Positions 1-6,687 of a DNA stretch of 9,758 nucleotides are shown piece by piece. Made by a program: the position numbers and the translations under genes. The DNA comes from Methylococcales bacterium (GTDB lineage: Bacteria; Pseudomonadota; Gammaproteobacteria; Methylococcales; Methylomonadaceae), in assembly GCA_023134955.1 (NCBI GenBank), contig JAGLUC010000468.1, positions 1-9,758 of the forward strand, read 5' to 3'. The notes beneath the pieces are model-generated. The model ran no database searches, was not told the DNA's origin, and saw only the letters and a list, made by a program, of their open reading frames with translations. The first letter of the stretch is position 1; every line of letters begins with the position of its first letter.

Positions 1-1
1 A

Positions 2-766
2 GCAGCTTTAATCATTGCACCTCAACAAAAACTGACTCAAGCCTTAAAACCAAATAATTCTGCTAAATACGTACAAACACTAATTACAGAAATACCATTA
101 AAAGAAGATATAAAAAAAACCAGGCAAGCAGCTATAAAAAACCAGGCTGTTATTACGGATAAACAAACAACAAAACCGATAACACAAAAAATAACAAAAA
201 CCAGTCCTAAACAGCAAGCTGAGCATTATTTTGCACAAGCACAAAAAAATCAAAGCCTGGCTGATAGACAAGCATTGCTCAAACAGGTTCTGACATTAAA
301 TCCTCAACAGCTTAATGCTCATTTATTATTAGCCAACACTCTTTTGCAGCAAGGTTTGACAGAGCAAGCAATAGACTCACTCAAACATAGCCTAAAGGTG
401 TTTCCTAAAAATATACAACTGACTAATATCCTTAGTCAGTTATTTTTGCAAAGCAAACAATCTAAAGCCGCATTAACAACATTACTAAAAATCAAAACGC
501 CTTATATTCAGGATGAAACTTTTTTAAGTCTGTTAGCTGCGGCATATCAACAAAACAATGACTCTCTCAACTCATTAAATAGTTACCAAAAACTGTTAAG
601 CCTTAATCCAGAAAAAGCCGAATACTGGTTGGGGCTGGCAATTACTCTTGAAAAACAGAACAAGCCACAACATGCACTAACTGCCTATCGACAAGCACTT
701 AATAAAAACCCATTAAAAGCGGTCATAGTAAGCTATATTAAACAAAGAATAAGTCTACTCAACTAA
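2..766 (+). CDS. mshN: MshN, TPR-containing MSHA biogenesis protein (5' partial)
   Basis: The reading frame is open from base 2, so the gene begins outside the window; 254 C-terminal residues are visible. The visible part starts with a Lys/Gln/Thr-rich hydrophilic linker (about residues 1-75). Helical tetratricopeptide repeats follow from about residue 80 to the end. The clearest are the stretch around LLANTLLQQGLTEQAI and the last one around YWLGLAITLEKQNKPQHA. MshN proteins usually have one N-terminal membrane anchor and a periplasmic TPR tail that helps assemble the MSHA pilus machine; the anchor would lie upstream and is not seen. Identity rests on the TPR tail plus the position directly before mshE and mshG, the usual msh order. 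An internal TTG at 275 is not a real start because the frame continues upstream with the same character. The stop is 9 bases before mshE, so the two are probably co-transcribed. Confidence 0.85.
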   Translation, partial: AALIIAPQQKLTQALKPNNSAKYVQTLITEIPLKEDIKKTRQAAIKNQAVITDKQTTKPITQKITKTSPKQQAEHYFAQAQKNQSLADRQALLKQVLTLNPQQLNAHLLLANTLLQQGLTEQAIDSLKHSLKVFPKNIQLTNILSQLFLQSKQSKAALTTLLKIKTPYIQDETFLSLLAAAYQQNNDSLNSLNSYQKLLSLNPEKAEYWLGLAITLEKQNKPQHALTAYRQALNKNPLKAVIVSYIKQRISLLN

Positions 767-775
767 GTACATACC

Positions 776-2473
776 ATGAAACCTAAAAAGAAAATTCGTA
801 TTGGTGATTTACTGGTTCAAAACAAAGTCATCACCTACGATCAATTGATGATTGCCTTGGCTGAGCAAAAAAAATCAGGCAGAAAACTGGGTAGTGCCCT
901 GATTGAACTTAATTTTATCAATGAAACCAATTTACTTAACTTTTTATCCCGGCAATTACAAATTCCTTTTATTGATATTACTCAATACAAAAGAGATGAC
1001 GAAGTATCGGCTACCTTGCCTGAAAATCTGGCTAGACGATTTAGAGTATTGCTGTTAGAAAACAATGAGCATGATGCACTCATTGCCATGGCTGATCCCA
1101 CTGATTTAACAGGATTAGATGAACTGACTAGAATCCTTAAAAAAAGAATTCGGCAAGCTGTTGTCAGGGAAAGTGATTTACTAGCTGTGATTGACCAATG
1201 TTATAGGAACACTGAAGAAATCAGCACTTTAGCAGGTCAATTAGACGAGGAGTTATCTGATCATGATTTTGACTTCAATTCACTCATCTCTTCTAATGAA
1301 ATAGCTGAAGCACCTGTTGTTAAGCTATTACAATCTATTTTTGAAGATGCTGCTTTAATGAATGCATCAGATATTCATATAGAACCTGACGATAAAGTAC
1401 TGCGTATCAGGCAAAGAATTGATGGTGTTTTAACTGAACAGGTTTTAAATGAAGTAAAAATTGCTTCGGCACTGGTAGTCCGGTTAAAGCTAATGTCTGG
1501 GCTTAATATATCTGAAAAAAGACTACCCCAGGATGGACGGTTTAACATTAGGGTAAAGGGTAAAAACCTTGATATCAGGCTATCCACATTACCTGTTATC
1601 CATGGAGAATCGATCGTCATGCGCTTACTTGACCATTCTCAGGTTCTATTAAGTCTTGATAAACTCGGTCTTCCTGACGACTTGCTTGCTTGCTTTAGAG
1701 CTCACATTAAAAACCCTCACGGACTGATATTAGTCACAGGCCCAACAGGGAGCGGTAAAACCACCACCCTTTATTCAGCATTATCTGAAATTAATACCCC
1801 AGACACTAAAATCATTACCGCCGAAGATCCTATTGAATATAATATTCCACGAATTAATCAATCACAAGTTAATGACAAGATTGGTTTAACTTTTACCAGC
1901 ATACTGCGCTCCGCTTTACGGCAGGATCCCGATATTATCCTGATTGGAGAAATGCGTGACACAGAAACTGCTGAAATTGCAATTCGCGCCTCTATCACTG
2001 GACATTTAGTGTTTTCAACATTACATACTAACAGCGCTATTGAAACCGCAACACGACTTTTAGATATGGGGGTTGAGGGCTACATTTTAGCCAGTGCACT
2101 ACAAGTGATTATCGCTCAAAGATTAGTCCGGCGAATATGCCAACATTGTATAGCAGATACAGAAATAGACAAAGCCCATCAAACCTGGCTTGATAATAGC
2201 TTTAGCTCTATCAATCATACAGAGATTAGCTTTAAACAAGGTGCCGGCTGTCAACAGTGTACTAATACTGGTTATAAAGGCAGAATTGGGGTTTATGAAT
2301 TACTGGAAATGAATCATGAAATACTGGATGCTTTACGCCGTAATGATCCAGCAGGTTTTATTTTAGCAGCTAAAAACACATCAGGCTTTAAACCCTTTAC
2401 AGAAAGTGCTTTAGACTTTGTTCGCCAAGGCATTACCAGTTTGGATGAAGTTATCCGTATTACAGGGACTTAA
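776..2473 (+). CDS. mshE: MshE, MSHA pilus assembly ATPase with c-di-GMP-binding MshEN domain
   Basis: Cytoplasmic hexameric GspE/PilB-family ATPase that powers pilus extension. The 565 residues fit the family length. Residues 8-31 and 37-60 form two 24-residue MshEN motifs separated by exactly five residues (R8-I-G...L24...L28..Q31; K37-L-G...L53...L57..Q60). This is the arrangement that binds c-di-GMP in Vibrio cholerae MshE. The ATPase core has Walker A GPTGSGKTT (322-330), an Asp box TAEDPIE (348-354), Walker B ILIGEMRD (388-395, catalytic Glu392) and a His box around GHLVFSTLHTN (409-419). A tetracysteine zinc site is present (C455, C458, C492, C495). All key residues are intact, so the enzyme should be active. 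The ATG at 776 places the first MshEN motif at residue 8, as expected; no clear Shine-Dalgarno precedes it, so translation may depend on coupling to mshN. Confidence 0.96.
   Translation: MKPKKKIRIGDLLVQNKVITYDQLMIALAEQKKSGRKLGSALIELNFINETNLLNFLSRQLQIPFIDITQYKRDDEVSATLPENLARRFRVLLLENNEHDALIAMADPTDLTGLDELTRILKKRIRQAVVRESDLLAVIDQCYRNTEEISTLAGQLDEELSDHDFDFNSLISSNEIAEAPVVKLLQSIFEDAALMNASDIHIEPDDKVLRIRQRIDGVLTEQVLNEVKIASALVVRLKLMSGLNISEKRLPQDGRFNIRVKGKNLDIRLSTLPVIHGESIVMRLLDHSQVLLSLDKLGLPDDLLACFRAHIKNPHGLILVTGPTGSGKTTTLYSALSEINTPDTKIITAEDPIEYNIPRINQSQVNDKIGLTFTSILRSALRQDPDIILIGEMRDTETAEIAIRASITGHLVFSTLHTNSAIETATRLLDMGVEGYILASALQVIIAQRLVRRICQHCIADTEIDKAHQTWLDNSFSSINHTEISFKQGAGCQQCTNTGYKGRIGVYELLEMNHEILDALRRNDPAGFILAAKNTSGFKPFTESALDFVRQGITSLDEVIRITGT
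2464..2468 (+). promoter_or_regulatory. Ribosome binding site of mshG (AGGGA)
   Basis: AGGGA lies inside the last codons of mshE, six bases before a TTG at 2475. It decides the mshG start, because the upstream in-frame TTG at 2418 lies deep inside mshE and would add 19 residues unlike the family. Confidence 0.6.
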
Positions 2474-2474
2474 A

Positions 2475-3695
2475 TTGACAATTTACATATATAAAGCACG
2501 TAATAGTATAGGTAACTTGACCGAATCAACTATTGAAGCGAATAGCCCAAAAGAAGTCGCTAAAACCCTTGTTAGTAGGGACATGACTCCCATTAGTATT
2601 GAAGAATACAGAGTTAAGGTTGACCTGATAGAACAGTTTAATCAATGGCAAGATCTCAACAGTCTGAAGCTTGATGATTTAATCCTCTTTAGCCGCCAAA
2701 TGTACAGTTTAACCAAAGCTGGCGTACCCATTATTAGAGCCATACATAGCTTAATTGAGTCCACTCGCAATAAAGCATTAGTTTCAGCACTTGCTGATAT
2801 AGCCGTGTCATTAGAAAGTGGCTTATCCGTGGGTCATGCAATGGAGCAACACCCTAAAATTTTTTCCAGCCTTTTTCTTAGTATTGTTAAAGTAGGTGAA
2901 AGTACAGGTGCGCTTGACCAGGGCTTTTTACAAATCTCTCAGTATCTTGAACGAGAAAAAGAAACCCAGAGTCGAATAAAATTAGCCCTGCAATATCCTT
3001 CCATGGTTATTTTTGCCATTAGTATTGCCATGATTATTGTTAATATCTATGTCATTCCTGCCTTTAAAGGCGCGTTTGACAAAGTGGGCGCAGAATTGCC
3101 TTGGCAAACGATACTCCTTATTAATGTTTCTGATTTCACAGTTGAATTCTGGCCTTATATTGCAGGTGCTCTAGTTATCTTTTTTTATGCCCTGATCAAA
3201 TATTTCCAGACCCCCGAAGGGCATATGATTAAAGACAAATTGATCTTAAAAATACCCGCTGTAGGTAGTATTATTCATCGTGCCAGTATGGAACGATTTT
3301 CCCGTTCCTTTGCCATGATTCTTAGTGCAGGTGTGCCATTAATCCAAGGCATTAGCATTGTTTCTGATGCTATAGGTAATGTTTATATCAGTTCAAAACT
3401 TGAGCAAATGCGCATAGGTATTGAAAAAGGTGACAGTATTAGTCGTATGGCTATGAGTGTGGGCTTATTCACCCCCTTAGTCATACAAATGATTATGGTC
3501 GGTGAAGAAACAGGGAATATCAGCGAAATGCTATTAGAAGCCGCCGATTTTTATGAAACCGAAATTGATGCAGAGCTGAAAAACCTTGCCAGTGTCATAG
3601 AGCCTTTTTTACTGGTAGTCGTCGGTATTATGGTACTGGTGTTAGCCCTGGGAATCTTTTTGCCTATGTGGAATTTATCTAGTGCTATGCACTAG
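2475..3695 (+). CDS. mshG: MshG, inner-membrane platform protein of the MSHA pilus
   Basis: GspF/PilC-family polytopic membrane protein that couples the MshE ATPase to pilin insertion. Read from the TTG at 2475, one base after the mshE stop, it has 406 residues, which fits the family. The N-terminus (TIYIYKARNSIG) matches the usual opening 'YKARD..G' of PilC-like proteins. Two T2SSF repeats are visible: about 68-190, with the signature VGESTGAL at 140-147, and about 270-395, with VGEETGN at 342-348. Three hydrophobic helices lie near 175-195, 225-243 and 376-397, the usual topology. The start is supported by AGGGA six bases upstream and by near-contact with mshE, suggesting translational coupling. 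The gene ends 20 bases from the oppositely oriented mshP, where mshF or mshB would follow in the Vibrio cholerae order. Confidence 0.94.
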   Translation: MTIYIYKARNSIGNLTESTIEANSPKEVAKTLVSRDMTPISIEEYRVKVDLIEQFNQWQDLNSLKLDDLILFSRQMYSLTKAGVPIIRAIHSLIESTRNKALVSALADIAVSLESGLSVGHAMEQHPKIFSSLFLSIVKVGESTGALDQGFLQISQYLEREKETQSRIKLALQYPSMVIFAISIAMIIVNIYVIPAFKGAFDKVGAELPWQTILLINVSDFTVEFWPYIAGALVIFFYALIKYFQTPEGHMIKDKLILKIPAVGSIIHRASMERFSRSFAMILSAGVPLIQGISIVSDAIGNVYISSKLEQMRIGIEKGDSISRMAMSVGLFTPLVIQMIMVGEETGNISEMLLEAADFYETEIDAELKNLASVIEPFLLVVVGIMVLVLALGIFLPMWNLSSAMH

Positions 3696-3715
3696 TCCTC
3701 ACCTTGTTTAATGCT

Positions 3716-4114
3716 TTAATTAACAATAGAAACCTCAATTTTTCTGGAAATATAATTGGCGCTACTATAAACACCAAACTCACTTAATGCGGTGATTTTA
3801 TAAACGATAGGATTAGCCACGCCTTCTGAATAACTTTGGCTGGTACAAGATAATGATATGGAAAAACCATTAATATCGGTAAAGCTTAAAGGTGATGCAC
3901 TATTCACATCACTGCAAACACCACCCGCAGAAATTCTGGCAACTGCCCATTCAACGCCAGCCTTAGCCGCTTGATATGCTCTGGCTCCCTGGATAGCATA
4001 AGTGGAAGTTGCGTGTTGTACTCCGCTCAGTTTTACCATATAGCTGCCTAGCAGACTCAACACCACCAGGATGAAAATAGCCATAATAATAGAAAATCCC
4101 TTTTGCTTTTTCAT
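3716..4114 (-). CDS. mshP: MshP, minor pilin-like MSHA biogenesis protein
   Basis: Short pilin-like protein of 132 residues. The N-terminus MKKQKG/FSII is a short class III leader ending in Gly6, followed by a hydrophobic helix (about 7-27) and the family-like stretch AIFILVVLSLLGSYM. Position +5 after the cleavage site is Met instead of the usual Glu, a trait shared with PilX/GspK-type tip pilins. It should therefore be a low-copy priming or tip subunit cut by the prepilin peptidase; that role is inferred from the class. Two cysteines (near 67 and 90) could form a disulfide. The start codon overlaps the mshO stop in an ATGA, so the two are translationally coupled. It is the last gene of the pilin block; its stop lies 20 bases from that of mshG on the other strand. 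No mshQ follows. Confidence 0.88.
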   Translation of the reverse strand: MKKQKGFSIIMAIFILVVLSLLGSYMVKLSGVQHATSTYAIQGARAYQAAKAGVEWAVARISAGGVCSDVNSASPLSFTDINGFSISLSCTSQSYSEGVANPIVYKITALSEFGVYSSANYISRKIEVSIVN

Positions 4115-4986
4115 GGCATATTATCCACATGGACTTGATGAATCAATCTTGCTGACTCACCCACCTCATCCGTCAAGGTAATTTCCAATGTCACCAGCCC
4201 TGCCCTGGTTGCAGTCCCTGAGTCATAACTAAAATTACACGCTAATGTATTGGCTTTGGCTTGTAAATCATACCCTAGACTGGCTAAATTAGGTGCTGCA
4301 CTAGTAATACTATAATTATCATATCGCCTTAATTCGCCACTGGCACAGCTATAAGTAATGGGGGTATCTACAATAAAGAAGCGTTGTTGAGGTGATTGTA
4401 AAGGGAAAAATTTGGCAGGACTTAACACTATGCTATTAATTGTCGATGTGCTGGCAATATTTGCTAAATTATTTCCAGTATAAGCATCGGCTGTTGAAGT
4501 ACCTAAATTATAAATCACCAGTTTGCCACTAGGTACGGCTATTAAGGGACTTAATACATCAAAACTAATATCAGCACTGATAAATTTAAGGATATTTCCT
4601 GTTCCATCACTGGCTAATTCTGCTCTATAGCGTCCACCATCACTGGTATGCAACCATTCAATCGCCGTACCACCAGCCGTTATACGAATACTATTGGGCA
4701 ATGCACGCCGAATATCTCTTTGCATACGGCGTAATGCCATTTCTGCACTATCAACTAATGTTGTGCGTCTTTCAAGATCTATATAGCTTTTGACGGGTAA
4801 AGTAATAATGTCCGTTGTCATGGCAGCAAGAATACCGACAATCACAATGACCATAATTAATTCAAGCAGGGTGAAGCCGTTGGAATTGCTTCTGACCTGA
4901 CAGCCCAGAGAAAGTGAGGCTTTAGCCTCGCCATACTGGCAGCTATCCTGCTTATTTTCTGCCTGTCTCCTGATATATTGCCTCAT
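4111..4986 (-). CDS. mshO: MshO, minor pilin-like MSHA protein with long leader
   Basis: GspJ/PilW-type pseudopilin of 291 residues from ATG 4986; a GTG one codon earlier, directly after the mshD stop (TAAGTGATG), is an equally possible start. The prepilin site is SNG/FTLLELIMVIVIVGIL, with Gly37 before cleavage and Glu at +5. The C-terminus LIHQVHVDNMP is typical of MshO. The leader of 37 residues is long for a type IV prepilin, and no ATG, GTG or TTG lies closer to the cleavage site. After the hydrophobic helix come the usual RRTTLVDSAEMALRRMQRDI amphipathic segment and a beta-rich domain with a Cys pair in the last third. Neighbours are mshD, which it abuts, and mshP, which overlaps it by four bases. 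It is expected to be a minor subunit of the priming complex. Confidence 0.9.
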   Translation of the reverse strand: MRQYIRRQAENKQDSCQYGEAKASLSLGCQVRSNSNGFTLLELIMVIVIVGILAAMTTDIITLPVKSYIDLERRTTLVDSAEMALRRMQRDIRRALPNSIRITAGGTAIEWLHTSDGGRYRAELASDGTGNILKFISADISFDVLSPLIAVPSGKLVIYNLGTSTADAYTGNNLANIASTSTINSIVLSPAKFFPLQSPQQRFFIVDTPITYSCASGELRRYDNYSITSAAPNLASLGYDLQAKANTLACNFSYDSGTATRAGLVTLEITLTDEVGESARLIHQVHVDNMP

Positions 4987-4989
4987 CAC

Positions 4990-5469
4990 TTAATAATCCG
5001 CTTTATAGCCAACCAGATTTAAACTAGCCCCCAGCCCTGATACATTCACCGTTACCTTTTTAGCTAACACACCACCTACTAAAGCTAGCGGAGCAGACAC
5101 TGAAACTGTCACATCATAATCTACCAATGTGCTAATTACATTATCCTGCTGATCATGTACACCTGTATCCGTTAAGCCATTATAGTCATCAACATCATCC
5201 AATAGAGTACGATTAGTCTCACCATCAATTCCATTTGGATCAGTATAAGGCTGTAATAAAATTTCTTCCAGATAAGACTCGGCAATAGCCAGTGATTGAC
5301 GATAAATTACAGGGTCTGCACTATGTTTAACCGTCAAATTCATCACGGTTAGTATTCCTGTCAAGGCAATACTAATAACCATCATAGAAATAATTAGCTC
5401 AATTAAGGTGATACCTGTTTGGTGTGCTCTATTCAATCCAAAATAAAGATTACTTTGTTTATAGCGCAT
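4990..5469 (-). CDS. mshD: MshD, minor pilin-like MSHA protein
   Basis: GspI/PilV-type pseudopilin of 159 residues. The prepilin motif is HQTG/ITLIELIISMMV with Gly19 and Glu at +5; residue +1 is Ile, not the usual Phe. The hydrophobic helix runs about 20-43. The ATG at 5469 is chosen because AGG lies about eight bases upstream and it gives an 11-base overlap with the end of mshC; a TTG at 5490 would extend the protein by seven residues and lacks a good ribosome site. The remainder is an Asp-rich, beta-type domain without cysteines. It sits between mshC and mshO in the order expected for the msh pilin cluster. It is inferred to be a low-abundance subunit of the initiation complex. Confidence 0.88.
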   Translation of the reverse strand: MRYKQSNLYFGLNRAHQTGITLIELIISMMVISIALTGILTVMNLTVKHSADPVIYRQSLAIAESYLEEILLQPYTDPNGIDGETNRTLLDDVDDYNGLTDTGVHDQQDNVISTLVDYDVTVSVSAPLALVGGVLAKKVTVNVSGLGASLNLVGYKADY

Positions 5470-5911
5470 AAACAAAGCCTGTTTTAGCAACGACTGAAAT
5501 TGATTTACCCACTACGGTAATAGTGGCATCAGTTGATGCATTGCCCAGGGCATAAAAGATGATCGGTGATGATGTAGAGCTTACGTTAATCCCCGACTCA
5601 CTCCCGGTAAAATCACTAGCACCAGAACTAGGGTGTGGTACGTCTAAGGAATAAACTGAGCTTATACACGTTGTACCTCTGTTGATACTGTAACTGTTTG
5701 CAGCAATAGAAATTTGTACTGAACAGCCTGTGGCAACTGCTAGTTTTTGTGCATATCTAATGGCATTTAAAGTATCGTCAAAAAAAGCATGTTCTGAGAA
5801 AGTATTTTCATCAAAGAATTTGGGGAGCGCAGTCGCTGAGAGTATGCCTAGAATGACAATGACCATGACTAATTCGACTATGGTGAAACCTGTTTGTTTG
5901 TGTTTTAACAT
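5459..5911 (-). CDS. mshC: MshC, minor pilin-like MSHA protein
   Basis: GspH/FimT-like pseudopilin of 150 residues. The leader MLKHKQTG/FTIVELVMVIVILGIL has Gly8 before the cut, Phe at +1 and Glu at +5, followed by a hydrophobic helix. The next segment (DDTLNAIRYAQKLAVATG, just after the helix) matches the amphipathic region conserved in MshC and GspH proteins. Two later cysteines may form a disulfide. ATG 5911 is preferred over an in-frame GTG at 5926 because it gives the compact leader normal for the family and has a GAG-containing purine stretch upstream. A candidate sigma70-type promoter lies just upstream (5935-5963), downstream of the mshA terminator-like hairpin, so mshC may head a separate mshCDOP transcript. 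Confidence 0.9.
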   Translation of the reverse strand: MLKHKQTGFTIVELVMVIVILGILSATALPKFFDENTFSEHAFFDDTLNAIRYAQKLAVATGCSVQISIAANSYSINRGTTCISSVYSLDVPHPSSGASDFTGSESGINVSSTSSPIIFYALGNASTDATITVVGKSISVVAKTGFVYAL

Positions 5912-5934
5912 AAATCTATGTCTCACTCAGAAGT

Positions 5935-5963
5935 CTAATACGCCACTTACATTATGTTGACAA
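5935..5963 (-). promoter_or_regulatory. Candidate sigma70-type promoter of mshCDOP
   Basis: On the minus strand TTGTCA (5958-5963) and TATTAG (5935-5940) are separated by 17 bases, giving five of six and four of six matches to the -35 and -10 consensus. A start near 5928 would leave a short leader before the mshC ATG at 5911. It sits after the hairpin that follows mshA, so the minor pilins could be transcribed independently of the major pilin. AT-rich DNA gives such matches by chance, so confidence is moderate. Confidence 0.4.
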
Positions 5964-5973
5964 AACAATACAC

Positions 5974-6009
5974 AAAAAACATCATTCCCACGCGCTCTAC
6001 GTGGGAATG
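5974..6009 (-). terminator. Terminator-like hairpin after mshA
   Basis: Minus-strand CATTCCCACG and CGTGGGAATG form a perfect 10-bp stem with a 7-base loop (5983-6009). Four bases later comes a run of six T (5974-5979). Together they resemble a Rho-independent terminator about 70 bases beyond the mshA stop. Partial termination here would keep mshA mRNA in excess over mshCDOP. The stem belongs to a dispersed repeat. Confidence 0.6.
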
Positions 6010-6077
6010 TGTAAGAAACGCTCCTGCGTTTGGGGCTCAAGAACATCCATACCTAAGTTATCATGCAAAGCGTGGGA
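5983..6077. repeat. Dispersed palindromic repeat abutting the mshA stop codon
   Basis: A stretch of about 95 bases made of nested hairpins. The first is a 10-bp stem (5983-6009). The second pairs AAACGC (6016-6021) with GCGTTT (6026-6031). Outer ends TCCCACGC (5986-5993) and GCGTGGGA (6070-6077) are inverted copies of each other. The 'ATTCCCACG...CGTGGGAAT' style is familiar from repeats scattered in many gammaproteobacterial genomes (general knowledge, not searched). The right end touches the mshA stop at 6078-6080. Confidence 0.65.
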
Positions 6078-6473
6078 CTATATACCTGCACCAATACCTG
6101 TAAAACTAGCCGAATATGTTATAGCTCCTACTATTTTAGTAACATCACAAGATGCTGTTACTCCATTTGTAGCAAGAGCTGTTGTAGCTACAGTGTAAGC
6201 AGAAATATCACCCTGAAGCAAAGCCGAAACATCATCACAAGTATTCACAAGAGAGCACTTTGTGCCAACAACATGTTTTTTTAGACTACAGCCACCATAA
6301 TTAATACTCATAGCCGCACCTGCCGCACCCGCTATACCATCAATAGCTGCTTGCTCGGCCTCACTACTCAAATCTATAAACTTAGGCAAAGCCGTAGCTG
6401 CCAAAATTCCTAAAATAACAATTACCATAATCAATTCGATTAATGTAAAACCTTGCTGTGTATTTCTTTTCAT
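6078..6473 (-). CDS. mshA: MshA, MSHA major pilin
   Basis: Type IVa major pilin, 131 residues before processing. The leader MKRNTQQG is cut after Gly8; the mature protein starts FTLIELIMVIVILGILAATA, with Phe +1 and Glu +5, and continues PKFIDLSSEA, the standard N-terminal half of MshA. Four cysteines (62, 73, 79, 109) follow in a Gly/Ala/Thr-rich C-terminal domain, allowing two disulfides. Mature length (123) is short for MshA; the Vibrio protein is larger by my recollection. The ATG is supported by GAGG seven bases upstream. The gene is the first of the inverted pilin block and is followed at once by a palindromic repeat with a terminator-like hairpin. First position, good ribosome site and terminator fit a highly expressed shaft subunit. 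It could in principle be another type IV pilin, but mshC, D, O and P downstream make MshA the best name. Confidence 0.92.
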   Translation of the reverse strand: MKRNTQQGFTLIELIMVIVILGILAATALPKFIDLSSEAEQAAIDGIAGAAGAAMSINYGGCSLKKHVVGTKCSLVNTCDDVSALLQGDISAYTVATTALATNGVTASCDVTKIVGAITYSASFTGIGAGI

Positions 6474-6480
6474 TGTATTG

Positions 6481-6484
6481 CCTC
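6481..6484 (-). promoter_or_regulatory. Ribosome binding site of mshA (GAGG)
   Basis: Minus-strand GAGG lies seven bases before the mshA ATG at 6473. It is the clearest Shine-Dalgarno in the pilin block and fixes the start that gives the eight-residue leader. Confidence 0.6.
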
Positions 6485-6511
6485 ACCGCTTAAAATAAAT
6501 GATGCAGTTAA

Positions 6512-6541
6512 TTTATCCCATAATGTGATTTAATTCCACAA
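6512..6541 (-). promoter_or_regulatory. Candidate promoter of mshA
   Basis: On the minus strand TTGTGG (6536-6541) and GATAAA (6512-6517) are 18 bases apart, and TG one base before the -10 gives an extended form. The predicted start is near 6505, about 30 bases before the mshA ATG. A sigma54 promoter was looked for and not found with correct spacing. The match is only moderate. Confidence 0.35.
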
Positions 6542-6554
6542 AAAAAGCAAGACT

Positions 6555-6570
6555 TGAGACCCGCGTCACA
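6555..6570 (-). promoter_or_regulatory. Possible CRP/Vfr-type site upstream of mshA
   Basis: Minus-strand TGTGACGCGGGTCTCA matches TGTGA-N6-TCACA at nine of ten positions. It is centred about 57 bases upstream of the predicted transcription start, near a usual activator position. CRP-family proteins control pili in several gammaproteobacteria; its use here is inference from one motif. Confidence 0.25.
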
Positions 6571-6687
6571 TTTATGATTTTTTTAATCTGATAACAAGCC
6601 TGTGTTCCGCAAAATACTTTATTCTCTGCCATATAAAATATTAGAAAGCAAGCCTGTTTATTGCTCATAGAGTCATATGTTTTCTTC

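Noticed and set aside
1375..1620. 81-codon minus-strand frame within mshE
   Set aside because: It is antisense to the conserved ATPase core and has no independent support.
2418..2474. Longer mshG from TTG 2418
   Set aside because: It would overlap mshE by over 50 bases, and the added residues do not fit the PilC/GspF N-terminus; AGGGA supports the TTG at 2475.
6001..6284. Plus-strand frames opposite the 3' part of mshA
   Set aside because: They cover a palindromic repeat and the complement of the pilin gene; no ribosome sites or domains.
6524..6540. Second CRP-like palindrome TGTGG/TCACA upstream of mshA
   Set aside because: The half-sites are separated by seven bases instead of six, and it overlaps the -35 region.
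6545..6562. Possible sigma54 promoter upstream of mshA (GG...CTTGC)
   Set aside because: GG and GC are separated by 11 or 12 bases where 10 are required.
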